64,000 bases of DNA from Actinomadura harenae. GTDB taxonomy: Bacteria; Actinomycetota; Actinomycetes; Streptosporangiales; Streptosporangiaceae. Each line of letters starts with the position of its first letter. Position 1 is the first letter of the stretch. A program made the translations under genes and the position numbers. This document shows positions 37,543 to 46,904 of the stretch, piece by piece. Location: contig NZ_RFFG01000023.1 of the NCBI RefSeq assembly GCF_003696215.1, positions 39,654-103,653 of the forward strand, given 5' to 3'. The notes beneath the pieces are model-generated. The model searched no databases and was not told the origin of the DNA. It was given only the letters and a program-made list of their open reading frames with translations.

Positions 37543-38385
37543 ATGAAGGTGTTCGTCTCCGTCGACATGGAGGGCATCACCGGGCTCACCGACCCCGAGG
37601 AGATGCGCGCGGGCGGCCGCGGCTACGAGCGCGGCTGCGAGCTGATGACCGCCGACGCCAACGCCGTCATCACCGCCGCCTTCGACGCCGGGGCCGACAA
37701 GGTCGTCGTGGCCGACGCCCACGGCAACGGCAAGAACCTGCGCGTCGACCTCATCGACGAGCGCTGCACCCTCGTCCGCGGCCCCTACAAGCCCATGCGC
37801 ATGGCCGAAGGGCTCGGCGACTGGTGCGACGTCGCCATGTACGTCGGCTACCACGCCCGCGCGGGCACACCCCGCGGCGTCCTGAACCACACCTGGATGG
37901 GACGCGAGATCCAGAACGTCACCTTCAACGGCGAGGTCGCGGGCGAGATCCGGCTGATGGCCGCCTACGCGTCCAGCCTCGGCGTCCCGGTCGGCCTGGT
38001 CACCGGCGACGTCGCCGCCTGCGCCGAGGCGCGCGAGGTGCTCGGCGAGGTCGCCACCGTGGCGGTGAAGAAGGGCAGCGACCGGTACGCCGCCGAGCTC
38101 GTCCCGCCGGCCCGCGCCCACCGCATGATCAACGAGGCCGCGCGCGCCGTCCTGGCCTCACCCGACCGCTGGCGGCGGCACGACGTCGAACCGCCCTACA
38201 CGCTCGGCGTCGAGTGGAGCTCCACCTCCATCGCCCAGTCGTGCGCGGTCGTCCCGGGCGTCCGCCTCACCGGCCCGCGCACCACCGAGTTCACCACCGA
38301 GGACTTCCAGGAGGTCGTCGGCCTCCTGGGCGTCTGGTCCACCGTCGCGGGCGAGGTCGGCTGCACCGGCCGCCACTACGGCTGA
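37543..38385 (+). CDS. M55 family D-aminopeptidase (DppA-like)
   Basis: A 280-residue zinc D-aminopeptidase. Conserved pieces are F-V-S-V-D-M-E-G-I-T-G at the N-terminus with the metal Asp and Glu, V-A-D-A-H-G-N-G-K-N, the G-Y-H-A-R-A-G region and V-T-G-D-V. The family cleaves D-Ala-D-Ala-type dipeptides and is cytoplasmic. ATG at 37543 gives the family's usual M-K-V-F/I-S-V-D opening; the open frame runs upstream through unlikely sequence. It is convergent with the SWIM gene, with a hairpin between. Confidence 0.88.
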   Translation: MKVFVSVDMEGITGLTDPEEMRAGGRGYERGCELMTADANAVITAAFDAGADKVVVADAHGNGKNLRVDLIDERCTLVRGPYKPMRMAEGLGDWCDVAMYVGYHARAGTPRGVLNHTWMGREIQNVTFNGEVAGEIRLMAAYASSLGVPVGLVTGDVAACAEAREVLGEVATVAVKKGSDRYAAELVPPARAHRMINEAARAVLASPDRWRRHDVEPPYTLGVEWSSTSIAQSCAVVPGVRLTGPRTTEFTTEDFQEVVGLLGVWSTVAGEVGCTGRHYG

Positions 38386-38399
38386 CCAGGCCCGCCCCC

Positions 38400-38429
38400 T
38401 GGCGGCAAGGACGCCGGTCCGTGCCGCCA
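38400..38429. terminator. Convergent terminator hairpin
   Basis: 13-bp arms (38400-38412 and 38417-38429) with one mismatch around the 4-nt loop GCCG, lying between the convergent M55 and SWIM genes. Confidence 0.7.
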
Positions 38430-38457
38430 TCAGGGCTGACATGGACCGTCCGTCCGG

Positions 38458-39270
38458 CTACTCGGTGCTGAAGGGCGTCGCCGCCAGCGCCTCGTAGGCG
38501 GGCTGGAGGACGTCGGTGAGGGCCCGGCGGCGGACCTTCACCGGCGGCGGCTCCACCACGTGCAGCAGGAACCCCGGCGGGACGGACGGGACCGCCGGAC
38601 GCTCGCGCAGCCGCGCCAGGCCCGTCGGCGGCGTCCAGAACCCCTCGGCGGTCAGCGGCTCGTCCTCGACCGCGAACGCGTCCGGCGCGTCCCGCGCGGG
38701 AGCGCGGCGCAGGGCGGTGAGAAGCCGGTCGCGGGTGCGGCCGTTCCAGGCGAGGATCAGGAACGGGTCGTCGTCGAAGGACTCGGCGAGCAGGTACAGG
38801 ACGGCCGCGGCGTGCTTGCACGGATCGCCCCAGTCCGGGCAGGAGCACATCAGGTGCAGGTCGGCCGCGGACTCGGGGAACAGCGACAGGCCGAGACCGG
38901 CGAAGACGTCCTCGATCTCGGGCGGCATCTCCCCGGCGAGCAGCCGCGCCCGGAACACCGCGCGGGACGCGAGCTCGGCCTCCACCCGCGCCCAGTCGGC
39001 GTCGTCGATCGCGTCGATGCCGAGCGCCACCTCGTACGGCTCGGCCACCGACCCCTGGACGCGCGCCGTCACCTCGTACGCCTCGACGCGCAGGTCGACG
39101 ACCTGCCCCTTGCGCGCGTACGAGCGCCCGCGCTGCAGCCGCCCGGTGTCGGCGAACGACTCGACCAGGTCGATGAAACGGCGGGACCACCACTGCGACC
39201 CGATGGACCCGCGCCGGGTCCGCGCGCGCAGGCCGTCCTCGACCTCGATGGGGGCGCCGTACTCCGGCAT
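38458..39270 (-). CDS. SWIM zinc-finger protein
   Basis: A 270-residue protein with the SWIM signature C-S-C-P-D-W-G-D-P-C-K-H near residues 143-154 (CxCx(n)CxH), a motif for DNA or protein binding. The N-terminal W-W-S-R-R-F-I-D-L and R-G-R-S-Y-A-R-K-G-Q-V are typical of the bacterial SWIM proteins encoded beside SNF2 helicases. Its ATG overlaps the TGA of the helicase gene by one base. It probably forms a functional unit with the helicase. Confidence 0.88.
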   Translation of the reverse strand: MPEYGAPIEVEDGLRARTRRGSIGSQWWSRRFIDLVESFADTGRLQRGRSYARKGQVVDLRVEAYEVTARVQGSVAEPYEVALGIDAIDDADWARVEAELASRAVFRARLLAGEMPPEIEDVFAGLGLSLFPESAADLHLMCSCPDWGDPCKHAAAVLYLLAESFDDDPFLILAWNGRTRDRLLTALRRAPARDAPDAFAVEDEPLTAEGFWTPPTGLARLRERPAVPSVPPGFLLHVVEPPPVKVRRRALTDVLQPAYEALAATPFSTE

Positions 39271-42200
39271 CAGTCGCTCACCGCCTCGGGGGACAGCCGC
39301 AGGACGTCGCGCAGGTCGGCGACCGACAGCTCGGTGAGCCAGTCCTCGCCGGTGCCGACGATGGACTCGGCCAGGGCCTTCTTGCGCTCGATCATCTCGT
39401 CCACCCGCTCCTCCATCGTCCCGACGCAGACGAACTTGCGGACCTGCACGTTCTTGGTCTGGCCGATGCGGAACGCGCGGTCGGTCGCCTGGTCCTCGAC
39501 GGCGGGGTTCCACCAGCGGTCGACGTGCACGACATGGTTGGCGGCGGTCAGCGTGAGCCCGGTGCCGGCCGCCTTCAGCGACAACAGGAACACCGACGGC
39601 TCGGGATCGCTCTGGAAATGCTGGACCAGGTCGTCCCGCCCCTGCTTGGACGTTCCGCCGTGCAGCCACAGGACGGGCCGTTCGAGCCGCGACGCCAGGT
39701 ACGGCTGGAGCATCGACCCGAACTCGGCGTACTGGGTGAACACCAGGACCTTCTCGCCCTGCTCGACCACCTCGGCGCAGATCTCCTCCAGCCGCTCGAG
39801 CTTCCCGGACCGGCCGGGCAGGCGCGAGCCGTCCTTGAGGAGCTGCGCCGGATGGTTGCAGACCTGTTTGAGCTTGGCCATCGTCGCCAGCACCAGCCCG
39901 CGCCGCTGCTTCTCGTCGGCCTCCGCGATCTGCTCGAGCATGTCGTCGAGCGTCGCCTGGTAGAGGGACGCCTGCTCGGGCGTGAGGTTGCAGTAGACCT
40001 TGATCTCCTGCTTCTCCGGCAGGTCGGAGATGATCGACTTGTCGGTCTTCAGGCGGCGCAGGATGAACGGCTGCGTCGCGCGCTTGAGCGCCGCGGCCGC
40101 CCGCTCGTCGCCGTCCCGCTCGATCGGCACGGCGAACCGCTCCCGGAACGCCGCGCGCGGCCCGAGCAGCCCCGGGTTGGCGAACTCCATGATCGACCAC
40201 AGCTCGGTCAGGTGGTTCTCCACGGGCGTCCCGGTCAGGGCGAGCCTCGTGCGCGCGGGAATGCCCCGCACCGCCCGCGCCTGCCGCGTGCCGCTGTTCT
40301 TCAGCGCCTGCGCCTCGTCGCACACCACACGCCGCCACGGGACCTCGGCCAGCATCTCCGCGTCCCGCGCGGCCGTGCCGTACGTGGTCAGCACCAGATC
40401 GGCCTGCGAGGCCGCGCGCACGAGTTCCTCATCCCGATGCCGTCCGGTTCCGTGGTGCACGTAGACCCTGAGCTTCGGCGTGAACTTCGCCGCCTCCCGC
40501 TGCCAGTTCCCCACCAACGACATCGGCCCGACCAACAACGTCGGCCCATCCGCCTCTCGCCCCGAAGCCCGCTCCCAGGCCAGCAGGGCCAGCGTCTGCG
40601 CGGTCTTTCCAAGGCCCATCGAATCGGCGAGGATGCCGCCGAGGCCGATGCTCTCGATGAAGGTGAGCCAGGCCAGGCCGCGTTCCTGGAAGGGGCGGAG
40701 GGCGCCGTTGAAGCCTTCGGGGGTCGTGACGGGGGCGAGGCGGCGGTCGGCGGCGCCGGAGAGGAGATCGCCGAAGGTGCCGTCGGCGTCGACGGCGGCC
40801 AGGGGGAGGGCGTCTTCACCGGCGTGGATGACGGCGCGCATCGCCGCGGCGGCGGGCATCGTGCCCGTGCGGGGGTTGCGGAGGAAGTCGAGCGCGGCCT
40901 CGAGCTGCTCCTCGTCGAGCTCGACCCACTGGCCGCGGAGGCGGACGAGCGGCGCCTTGAGACGGGCGAGCTCCTCGAGTTCGTGCTCGTCGATCGTCTC
41001 GTCGCCGAGGGCCAGGTCCCACCGGAAGTCGACCATGCCCTGGAGGTCGAAACCCGAGCTCGTGGCGGCGCCCGAGCCCTCGCCCTCCTGGGAGCGGGTG
41101 GTGAGCTTCATGCCGAGCTTGGCCTTGCCCGCCCACTGCGGCAGCAGGACGCCGAAGCCGGCGGCGGCGAGCATGGGGGCGGCCTGCTTCAGGAAGCGGA
41201 ACGCTCCGGCCGTGTCGAGCTCGGCCTCGCAGGGGACGGGGCCGTTCAGGGCCGCGGCCATGTCGGGGAAGAGCCGCAGGGCCCGTCCGAGACCGGTGAG
41301 GAGGGTCTCCTCGGCGTCGGGGAGGAAGGTGGCGTCGCCCGTCCAGACGAGCGCGGCGGGCACGTAGAGGCTCAGGTCCTCGGTGCCCTGCAAGGCGAAC
41401 TCGACCCGCCAGGGCGGCGAGGACGGCTCCTCCGGGACGTCCTCCACGTTCTCTTCGGGGACGTCTTCGGTGGTCGGTTCGTAGAGGCGGAAGCAGACGC
41501 GGAGCGGCCCGGACGGGCGGTGCGCGGCGGTGTACCAGGCGTCCAGCTCGGTGATGAGGTCGCCGGGGTCGTCGCGGGGCTCGCGGGCGACCAGCGGGGA
41601 CGGGCCGGTGAGCGCCTCGACCCAGCGTTCCGCCAGGGGGAGCCGGTCGGGGGCCTTGCCCTTGCGCGAGGGGAGAAGCGGGTGGGGCACGACCCCGCGG
41701 ACGGCCGTGTCGACCATGCCGGACAGGGCCTCGCGCAGCACCTCGGCCGCCGGGCGGCCGCCCTCGGCGGCACGGCACGCGGCGGGCATCGCGCGCGCGA
41801 GGTCGCCGAACCGGACGGGGTCGTCGACCACCGGACGCCAGCGCGCGACGAGGTCGCCGTCCTCGCGGAGCAGGGCGGGCAGGACGTGGCCGCGCTCGGC
41901 GAGCCGGGCGGCCTCGTCCGCGAGCAGGCACAGGAACCGCAGGTCGGTGCCGGGGACGACGTCGCCGCTGTGCTCGGCGGCCTGGAGCAGCGCCATCGCC
42001 GGGAACGGCTCCAGGACGAGCGCGGGGACCCGCCAGGACCGCAGCTCGGGCGGCCCGTCGAACGGCTCGGGGCCGAGCTCGGCGGACGGCTGCGGATGAT
42101 CACCGTGGGTGGGCAGCGCCATCGCCAGCTCGACCCGCATCGCGCCCGTGACCAGCGGTTCGTAGGACGTGCCGGAGAAGTCGCGGGTCGCGAACGGGTG

Positions 42201-42287
42201 CGCGTCGCCGGCGGGCTCGTGCGGACCGCTCCGCTCGGCCCACAGGCACAGCGCCCCGCCGTGCCACGTGCCGTGCGCGACCAGCAT
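39270..42287 (-). CDS. SNF2-family DEAD/DEAH-box helicase
   Basis: A 1005-residue ATP-dependent DNA translocase. The N-terminal 500 residues contain the bacterial SNF2-associated domain. The motor follows: motif I L-A-D-S-M-G-L-G-K-T, motif II V-V-C-D-E-A-Q-A-L-K-N, motif III L-T-G-T-P-V-E-N, and the C-lobe with Q-Y-A-E-F-G-S, S-L-K-A-A-G-T-G-L-T-L and motif VI D-R-A-F-R-I-G-Q. Motif II is DEAQ instead of DEAH, a normal SNF2 variant. It forms an operon with the downstream SWIM gene. A role in DNA repair or nucleoid remodelling is likely. Confidence 0.93.
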   Translation of the reverse strand: MLVAHGTWHGGALCLWAERSGPHEPAGDAHPFATRDFSGTSYEPLVTGAMRVELAMALPTHGDHPQPSAELGPEPFDGPPELRSWRVPALVLEPFPAMALLQAAEHSGDVVPGTDLRFLCLLADEAARLAERGHVLPALLREDGDLVARWRPVVDDPVRFGDLARAMPAACRAAEGGRPAAEVLREALSGMVDTAVRGVVPHPLLPSRKGKAPDRLPLAERWVEALTGPSPLVAREPRDDPGDLITELDAWYTAAHRPSGPLRVCFRLYEPTTEDVPEENVEDVPEEPSSPPWRVEFALQGTEDLSLYVPAALVWTGDATFLPDAEETLLTGLGRALRLFPDMAAALNGPVPCEAELDTAGAFRFLKQAAPMLAAAGFGVLLPQWAGKAKLGMKLTTRSQEGEGSGAATSSGFDLQGMVDFRWDLALGDETIDEHELEELARLKAPLVRLRGQWVELDEEQLEAALDFLRNPRTGTMPAAAAMRAVIHAGEDALPLAAVDADGTFGDLLSGAADRRLAPVTTPEGFNGALRPFQERGLAWLTFIESIGLGGILADSMGLGKTAQTLALLAWERASGREADGPTLLVGPMSLVGNWQREAAKFTPKLRVYVHHGTGRHRDEELVRAASQADLVLTTYGTAARDAEMLAEVPWRRVVCDEAQALKNSGTRQARAVRGIPARTRLALTGTPVENHLTELWSIMEFANPGLLGPRAAFRERFAVPIERDGDERAAAALKRATQPFILRRLKTDKSIISDLPEKQEIKVYCNLTPEQASLYQATLDDMLEQIAEADEKQRRGLVLATMAKLKQVCNHPAQLLKDGSRLPGRSGKLERLEEICAEVVEQGEKVLVFTQYAEFGSMLQPYLASRLERPVLWLHGGTSKQGRDDLVQHFQSDPEPSVFLLSLKAAGTGLTLTAANHVVHVDRWWNPAVEDQATDRAFRIGQTKNVQVRKFVCVGTMEERVDEMIERKKALAESIVGTGEDWLTELSVADLRDVLRLSPEAVSD

Positions 42288-42423
42288 GCCGATCTTCCCC
42301 CAGCCTTCCCGAACCCATGAAGACCACCGAAGCTACCAGCGGCGGGGGACACCTGGCCCACCGCCGCCGACCTGTGGATAACCCTGAGAGATTAGGCTCG
42401 GGACGTTGGTCACCGAGGCGGTC

Positions 42424-43218
42424 ATGGAGGCGTTTGTGGGCGAGTTCGTGCGTGTCGAATCCGAGGACGGCGTGGCGACGATCCGGCTGGACCGGCCGAA
42501 GATGAACGCCCTCAACGCGCAGATGCAGCGCGAGCTGATCGAGGCCGCGCGGCAGGTGGGCGAGGACGACGGGACCGCCGCGGTCGTCCTGTACGGCGGG
42601 GAGCGGGTGTTCGCGGCCGGGGCCGACATCATGGAGATGGCGCCGCTCTCGTACGCGCAGATGTCGGGCGGCCCGTCCCGGCTCCTCCAGGACTTCACCC
42701 GGGAGCTCGCGGCGATCCCGAAGCCGGTCGTCGCGGCGATCACCGGGTACGCGCTCGGCGGCGGCCTGGAGGTGGCGCTGACCGCCGACTTCCGTGTCGC
42801 GGGCGAGGGCGCGAAGGTGGGACAGCCGGAGATCCAGCTCGGCATCATCCCGGGCGCGGGCGGGACGCAGCGGCTCGCCCGGCTGGTCGGCCCGGCCAAG
42901 GCGAAGCAGCTGATCTTCTCCGGACGCCACGTGCGCGCGGACGAGGCGCTGGCCATGGGCCTGGTCGACCGCGTCGTTCCCGACGACCAGGTCTACGAGG
43001 AGGCCAGGACCTGGGCCAAGTCCTTTGTGGGCGGGCCTGCGCTGGCGTTGCGCGCCGCGAAGCAGGCGATCGACTCGGGTCTTGAGGTCGACCTGGAGAC
43101 GGGGCTGGAGATCGAGCGGAACCGGTTCTCCGCGCTGTTCGCCACGGAGGACCAGAACAACGGCATGAAGAGCTTTATGGAAGAGGGCCCGGGCAAGGCC
43201 AAGTTCACCGGCCGATAG
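42424..43218 (+). CDS. Enoyl-CoA hydratase/isomerase family protein
   Basis: A 264-residue crotonase-fold enzyme of fatty-acid beta-oxidation. Visible are R-L-D-R-P-K-M-N-A-L-N, the oxyanion loop F-A-A-G-A-D-I-M-E-M, the second oxyanion segment A-L-G-G-G-L-E-V-A-L and the catalytic Glu region P-E-I-Q-L-G-I-I-P-G-A-G-G-T-Q. These match true hydratases. ATG at 42424 is chosen; a TTG at 42406 in frame would add six residues. It is convergent with a kinase gene (25 bp). Confidence 0.9.
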   Translation: MEAFVGEFVRVESEDGVATIRLDRPKMNALNAQMQRELIEAARQVGEDDGTAAVVLYGGERVFAAGADIMEMAPLSYAQMSGGPSRLLQDFTRELAAIPKPVVAAITGYALGGGLEVALTADFRVAGEGAKVGQPEIQLGIIPGAGGTQRLARLVGPAKAKQLIFSGRHVRADEALAMGLVDRVVPDDQVYEEARTWAKSFVGGPALALRAAKQAIDSGLEVDLETGLEIERNRFSALFATEDQNNGMKSFMEEGPGKAKFTGR

Positions 43219-43243
43219 GCAGAACGCGCTGGCGGCTCACGGC

Positions 43244-44746
43244 CTATGGGTCGCTGACCCCGAACACTGGCAGCGGCCACCAGATAGCGGGATGGACCGC
43301 GTAGGCCGCGGCGACGAGCAGCCCTATGGCGACGACAGGCAGAAGCAGCCTCAGCCATAGGGCTGCTGACGCGTTGTAGCGGCATCGCAGTGCGACGACG
43401 GTCGCGGCCAGGACACCCAAGGCGATCTCGGCCGCGCGTTCCGACGCGGGGGTCAGCCGGGTCAGCGCGAAGATGGCGGCGTAGACGCCCGCCCCGGCCA
43501 TGGTCAGCGACCCCAGGCGGATGAGCACTTCCAGCGGGACGGCGATGAGGGCGGCGATACCGGCGCGGAACCGGGCGGCGCGTCCGCCTCGTGCGCTCGT
43601 GATGCGGAGCCGCATCCGCCGCAGGGCCCGGCGCGCGTACACGGCGAAGAACCAGAGCAGGCAGGCGAACGACGTCAGGATCGGTACGGCGAGTGCCGTT
43701 CCCGGTAGGACGGCCAGCATGAGCGCGCCGAGCGCCCCGCGCACTCTCCGCGGCCGCGTTCCGGCCTGACGGCGTGTTCCTTCGCCTTTCGCGCCCTTGT
43801 CGCCCTGCCCTGGCTTGTCCGGCTCCTGCGCGTGTGATGCCTCGGCCTCCTGCGCGCGCGTGTCCTCGTCGGCCGCCTCGTCCGAGGCCGCGGACGAGGC
43901 CTCCTCCGGGACGGCAGGCGGCCGGGGCGGAACCGGGATGACCTCCGTAGGCGCTTCCTGCGGAGCGGGACGCAGCAGAGGCAGCAGTTCGATCGCCGTA
44001 GGACGATCCGCAGGGTCCACCGAGAGGGCGGCCCGGACGGCGGGGAGCAGATCGCGCGGGACGCCTGCCAGGTCCGCGCGCCCGCGCAGGATCCGGGAGC
44101 AGATCGCCGCCGCCGGGCCGGATCCGAAGGGCGGGCGCCCGGTCGCCGCGTGCACGACGGACGCGCCCCAGGAGAAGATGTCGGACGCCGGCGTGGCGCG
44201 TTCGCCGTCCAGGACCTCGGGGGCGAGGTAGCCGGGGGTGCCGATGGCGGTGCCCGTCTGCGTGAGGCGGGTCGCGTCCAGGACGTGCGCGAGGCCGAAG
44301 TCGATGACGACGGGGTCGCCGTCCACGAGCATGACGTTGCCGGGTTTGAGGTCGCGGTGGACCACGCCGCCCTCGTGGATCGCCACGAGGGAGCGCGCCA
44401 GCCCGCGCGCGCACCTGCGGAGGGCGGCCCCGCGCAGCGGCCCGCGCTCGCGCAGGACCTCGTCCAGCGTCCGGCCCTGGACGTAGCGGGTGACGATGTA
44501 GGGGCGGTGGGCGGTGAAGTCGGCGTCCAGGAGTTCGGCGACGAACGGGCCGCGCACCCGGCGCATGGTGGCGACCTCGCGTTCGAGCCGTTTGCGGGCG
44601 ACCTCGTCGCGCGCGACGGCGGGGTGCAGGACCTTCACGGCCACGGCCCGGCCGTGCTCGTCCAGCGCGAGGCTGACCTCGCCCATCCCGCCGACGCCGA
44701 GCTCTTCGAGCACCCGGTAGGGGCCGATCCGATCTTCCGTTCGCAC
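43244..44746 (-). CDS. Ser/Thr protein kinase with polytopic membrane tail
   Basis: A 500-residue Hanks-type kinase. The active-site set is complete: L-G-V-G-G-M-G-E-V P-loop, V-A-V-K, H-R-D-L-K-P-G-N, I-D-F-G and Y-L-A-P-E. A Pro/Glu/Ala-rich linker (about 270-330) leads to a basic patch and a C-terminal tail with about four hydrophobic helices, unlike the single helix plus PASTA repeats of PknB. The start is GTG at 44746, just before the kinase fold. It is the first of three kinases here with this tail. Confidence 0.88.
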   Translation of the reverse strand: MRTEDRIGPYRVLEELGVGGMGEVSLALDEHGRAVAVKVLHPAVARDEVARKRLEREVATMRRVRGPFVAELLDADFTAHRPYIVTRYVQGRTLDEVLRERGPLRGAALRRCARGLARSLVAIHEGGVVHRDLKPGNVMLVDGDPVVIDFGLAHVLDATRLTQTGTAIGTPGYLAPEVLDGERATPASDIFSWGASVVHAATGRPPFGSGPAAAICSRILRGRADLAGVPRDLLPAVRAALSVDPADRPTAIELLPLLRPAPQEAPTEVIPVPPRPPAVPEEASSAASDEAADEDTRAQEAEASHAQEPDKPGQGDKGAKGEGTRRQAGTRPRRVRGALGALMLAVLPGTALAVPILTSFACLLWFFAVYARRALRRMRLRITSARGGRAARFRAGIAALIAVPLEVLIRLGSLTMAGAGVYAAIFALTRLTPASERAAEIALGVLAATVVALRCRYNASAALWLRLLLPVVAIGLLVAAAYAVHPAIWWPLPVFGVSDP

Positions 44747-44931
44747 TGGGACACCCGTCGCGCTCGTGGACTGCGGTGCATGATCGTATGGGGTTTGCCC
44801 CGAGATGTCCCTGAGGCGCGACCAATGGGCATCGGTCGAATCGCCGCCCGGCGTTCCGGAGGCATGTCCGGCGGACTTGTCCGAGGTGAAGCGTGTCCCC
44901 GCGCGCGGGGGAGCGGCTAGCATCACCCGCC

Positions 44932-45699
44932 ATGCGGCAGGCGTTCAGAACCGCCCTCGTCACGGGCGCTTCCAGTGGGATCGGCGAGAGTTTCGCGCGC
45001 GAGCTCGCCGCGCGCGGCGCGGACCTGGTGATCGTCGCCCGCCGTGTCGACCGGCTGGACGCGCTCGCGCGCGAGCTGGTCGAGCGGTACCGGGTCGCGG
45101 TCGAGGTGATCGCCGCCGACCTCACCGATCCGGACGACCGGGACGAGGTCGAGCGCAGGCTCCGCCACGACCCCGTGGAGCTGCTGGTCAACAACGCCGG
45201 GTACGGCGCGTTCGGGCCGTTCGCCGAGTCGCCCCTGGGCGAACAGCTCCGCGAGATCGACCTGAACGTGAACGCGCTCGTCCGGCTGACCCACGCCGTT
45301 CTGCCCGGGATGCTCGCGCGCGGACGAGGCGGAGTGCTGAACGTCTCGTCCATGTCGGGGTTCGCGCCGTCTCCCGGTAGCGCGACCTATGGCGCGACGA
45401 AGGCGTACGTGGCGTCCTTCTCGGAGAGCCTGCACGCGGAGGTCGTCGGACGGGGCGTCCACGTCACCGCTCTCTGTCCGGGCTTCACGCGCACGGACGA
45501 GACCCACGAGCCGAATCCGCTCTGGCTGCGTAGGGACGACGTCGCGCGCGCGGGGCTGGACGCCGTCGAACTGGGACGCGCCCTCTGCGTCCCCGGCCTC
45601 CAGTACAAGGCGGCGATGCCCGCCCTCAAGATGCTGCCCCGGCCGCTTCTGCGCGCCGCGGCGAGTCGCCTATGGAAACAGGCCGCTGACTCCCAGTAA
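44932..45699 (+). CDS. Short-chain dehydrogenase/reductase
   Basis: A 255-residue classical SDR. NAD(P)-binding T-G-A-S-S-G-I-G is at residues 12-19, then the A-D-L-T-D-P-D segment, N-N-A-G and the catalytic set Ser in V-S-S-M-S-G with Y-G-A-T-K (Tyr-x-x-x-Lys). An Arg pair after the second strand (V-A-R-R-V-D-R) suggests NADPH preference. The substrate is unknown; the neighbourhood suggests a lipid. ATG at 44932. It is divergent from the kinase gene with 185 bp between. Confidence 0.9.
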   Translation: MRQAFRTALVTGASSGIGESFARELAARGADLVIVARRVDRLDALARELVERYRVAVEVIAADLTDPDDRDEVERRLRHDPVELLVNNAGYGAFGPFAESPLGEQLREIDLNVNALVRLTHAVLPGMLARGRGGVLNVSSMSGFAPSPGSATYGATKAYVASFSESLHAEVVGRGVHVTALCPGFTRTDETHEPNPLWLRRDDVARAGLDAVELGRALCVPGLQYKAAMPALKMLPRPLLRAAASRLWKQAADSQ

Positions 45700-45819
45700 C
45701 CACCGGCCGGGGCCGGTTCGCTGGCTCCGGCCCGAGTTTCATCACTTCCGACAAGTTTTTCGCCGTGCTCCTTGTGACGAGAGTGCCTTGACGGGAGCCG
45801 GACGCGCTCGCGACGATCG

Positions 45820-45839
45820 AACCTACGCTTTCGTAGGTT
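45820..45839. promoter_or_regulatory. 20-bp palindromic operator upstream of the desaturase gene
   Basis: Perfect 8-bp arms AACCTACG and CGTAGGTT around a 4-nt CTTT centre, 114 bp upstream of the desaturase start. The size and symmetry are those of TetR-family operators that control lipid genes; the cognate regulator is not identified here. Confidence 0.65.
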
Positions 45840-45953
45840 TGCCGATCGCCCCTGGTGACCGGCGACCCCGGCCGCGCCCCCGTGGCGCCGCGCCGCCCGA
45901 ATCCGGTGCCGCGCGGCCACCCGGCCGCCCTCCGTCCAGCGAAGAGGAACCGC

Positions 45954-46904
45954 ATGACCGTGACGCCCGAGTCCAAGGACCAGATCCAGCTCCTCATCGA
46001 GCTCGAGCCGGTCGTCGAGAACGAGCTCAACCGGCACCTCGGGGTGGCCAAGGAGTGGTTCCCGCACCAGTACATCCCGTGGAGCCAGGGCCGCGACTAC
46101 GACGGCCCGCTCGGCGGCGAGGGCTGGGAGCCCGGCGACTCCAAGATCACCGAAGAGGCGCGCGAGTCGCTCATCGTCAACCTCCTCACCGAGGACAACC
46201 TGCCGGGCTACCACCAGGCCATCGCCGACGTGTTCGGCCGGGACGGCGCGTGGGGCACGTGGGTCAACCGCTGGACGGCCGAGGAGAACCGGCACGGGAT
46301 CGTCCTGCGCGACTACCTCTCGGTGACGCGCGCCGTCGACCCGATCGCGCTGGAACGCGCCCGCATGAAGCACATGGAGATCGGCTACGCGGCCGACCAT
46401 GGCGACTCTTTCCTGCACGGTGTGGCATACGTCTCGTTCCAGGAGCTCGCCACCCGCGTCTCGCACCGCAACACCGGCAGGGCGTCCGGCGACCCGATCT
46501 GCGACCAGATGCTCGCGCGCGTGGCCGCGGACGAGAACCTGCACATGGTCTTCTACCGGAACCTGCTCGGCGCGGCGTTCGACCTCGCGCCCGACGAGAC
46601 CATGCGGGCCGTCACCGACGTCGTGAAGGGCTTCCAGATGCCCGGCCACAGCATCGACGGCTTCCTGCGCAAGTCCGTGATCATCGCCAACGCGGGCATC
46701 TACGACCTGCGCCTGCACCACGACGACGTCCTCGTCCCGGTGCTGCGCAAGTGGGGCGTCTTCGACCGCACCGACCTGACCGGCGACGGTGAGAAGGCGC
46801 GCGAGGAGCTGGCGGACTTCATGGCGGAGCTGAACGGCTCCGCCACCAAGTTCGAGACGCGCCGCGAGGAGCGCCGTGCCCGTAAGGCGGCTCGTAACGC
46901 CTGA
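45954..46904 (+). CDS. Acyl-ACP desaturase (fatty acid desaturase type 2)
   Basis: A 316-residue soluble di-iron desaturase. The two iron-ligand motifs are E-E-N-R-H near residues 105-109 and D-E-N-L-H near 191-195, and the W-F-P-H-Q-Y-I-P-W opening is typical. It introduces a cis double bond (usually delta-9) into acyl-ACP with reduced ferredoxin, affecting membrane fluidity. The C-terminal R-R-E-E-R-R-A-R-K-A-A-R-N-A is basic. The last codons and stop lie inside the first copy of a tandem repeat array. ATG at 45954. Confidence 0.92.
   Translation: MTVTPESKDQIQLLIELEPVVENELNRHLGVAKEWFPHQYIPWSQGRDYDGPLGGEGWEPGDSKITEEARESLIVNLLTEDNLPGYHQAIADVFGRDGAWGTWVNRWTAEENRHGIVLRDYLSVTRAVDPIALERARMKHMEIGYAADHGDSFLHGVAYVSFQELATRVSHRNTGRASGDPICDQMLARVAADENLHMVFYRNLLGAAFDLAPDETMRAVTDVVKGFQMPGHSIDGFLRKSVIIANAGIYDLRLHHDDVLVPVLRKWGVFDRTDLTGDGEKAREELADFMAELNGSATKFETRREERRARKAARNA

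Noticed and set aside
45700..45953. Small coding sequence between the SDR and desaturase genes
   Set aside because: No frame there has a ribosome site or plausible composition; the palindrome and leader explain the space.
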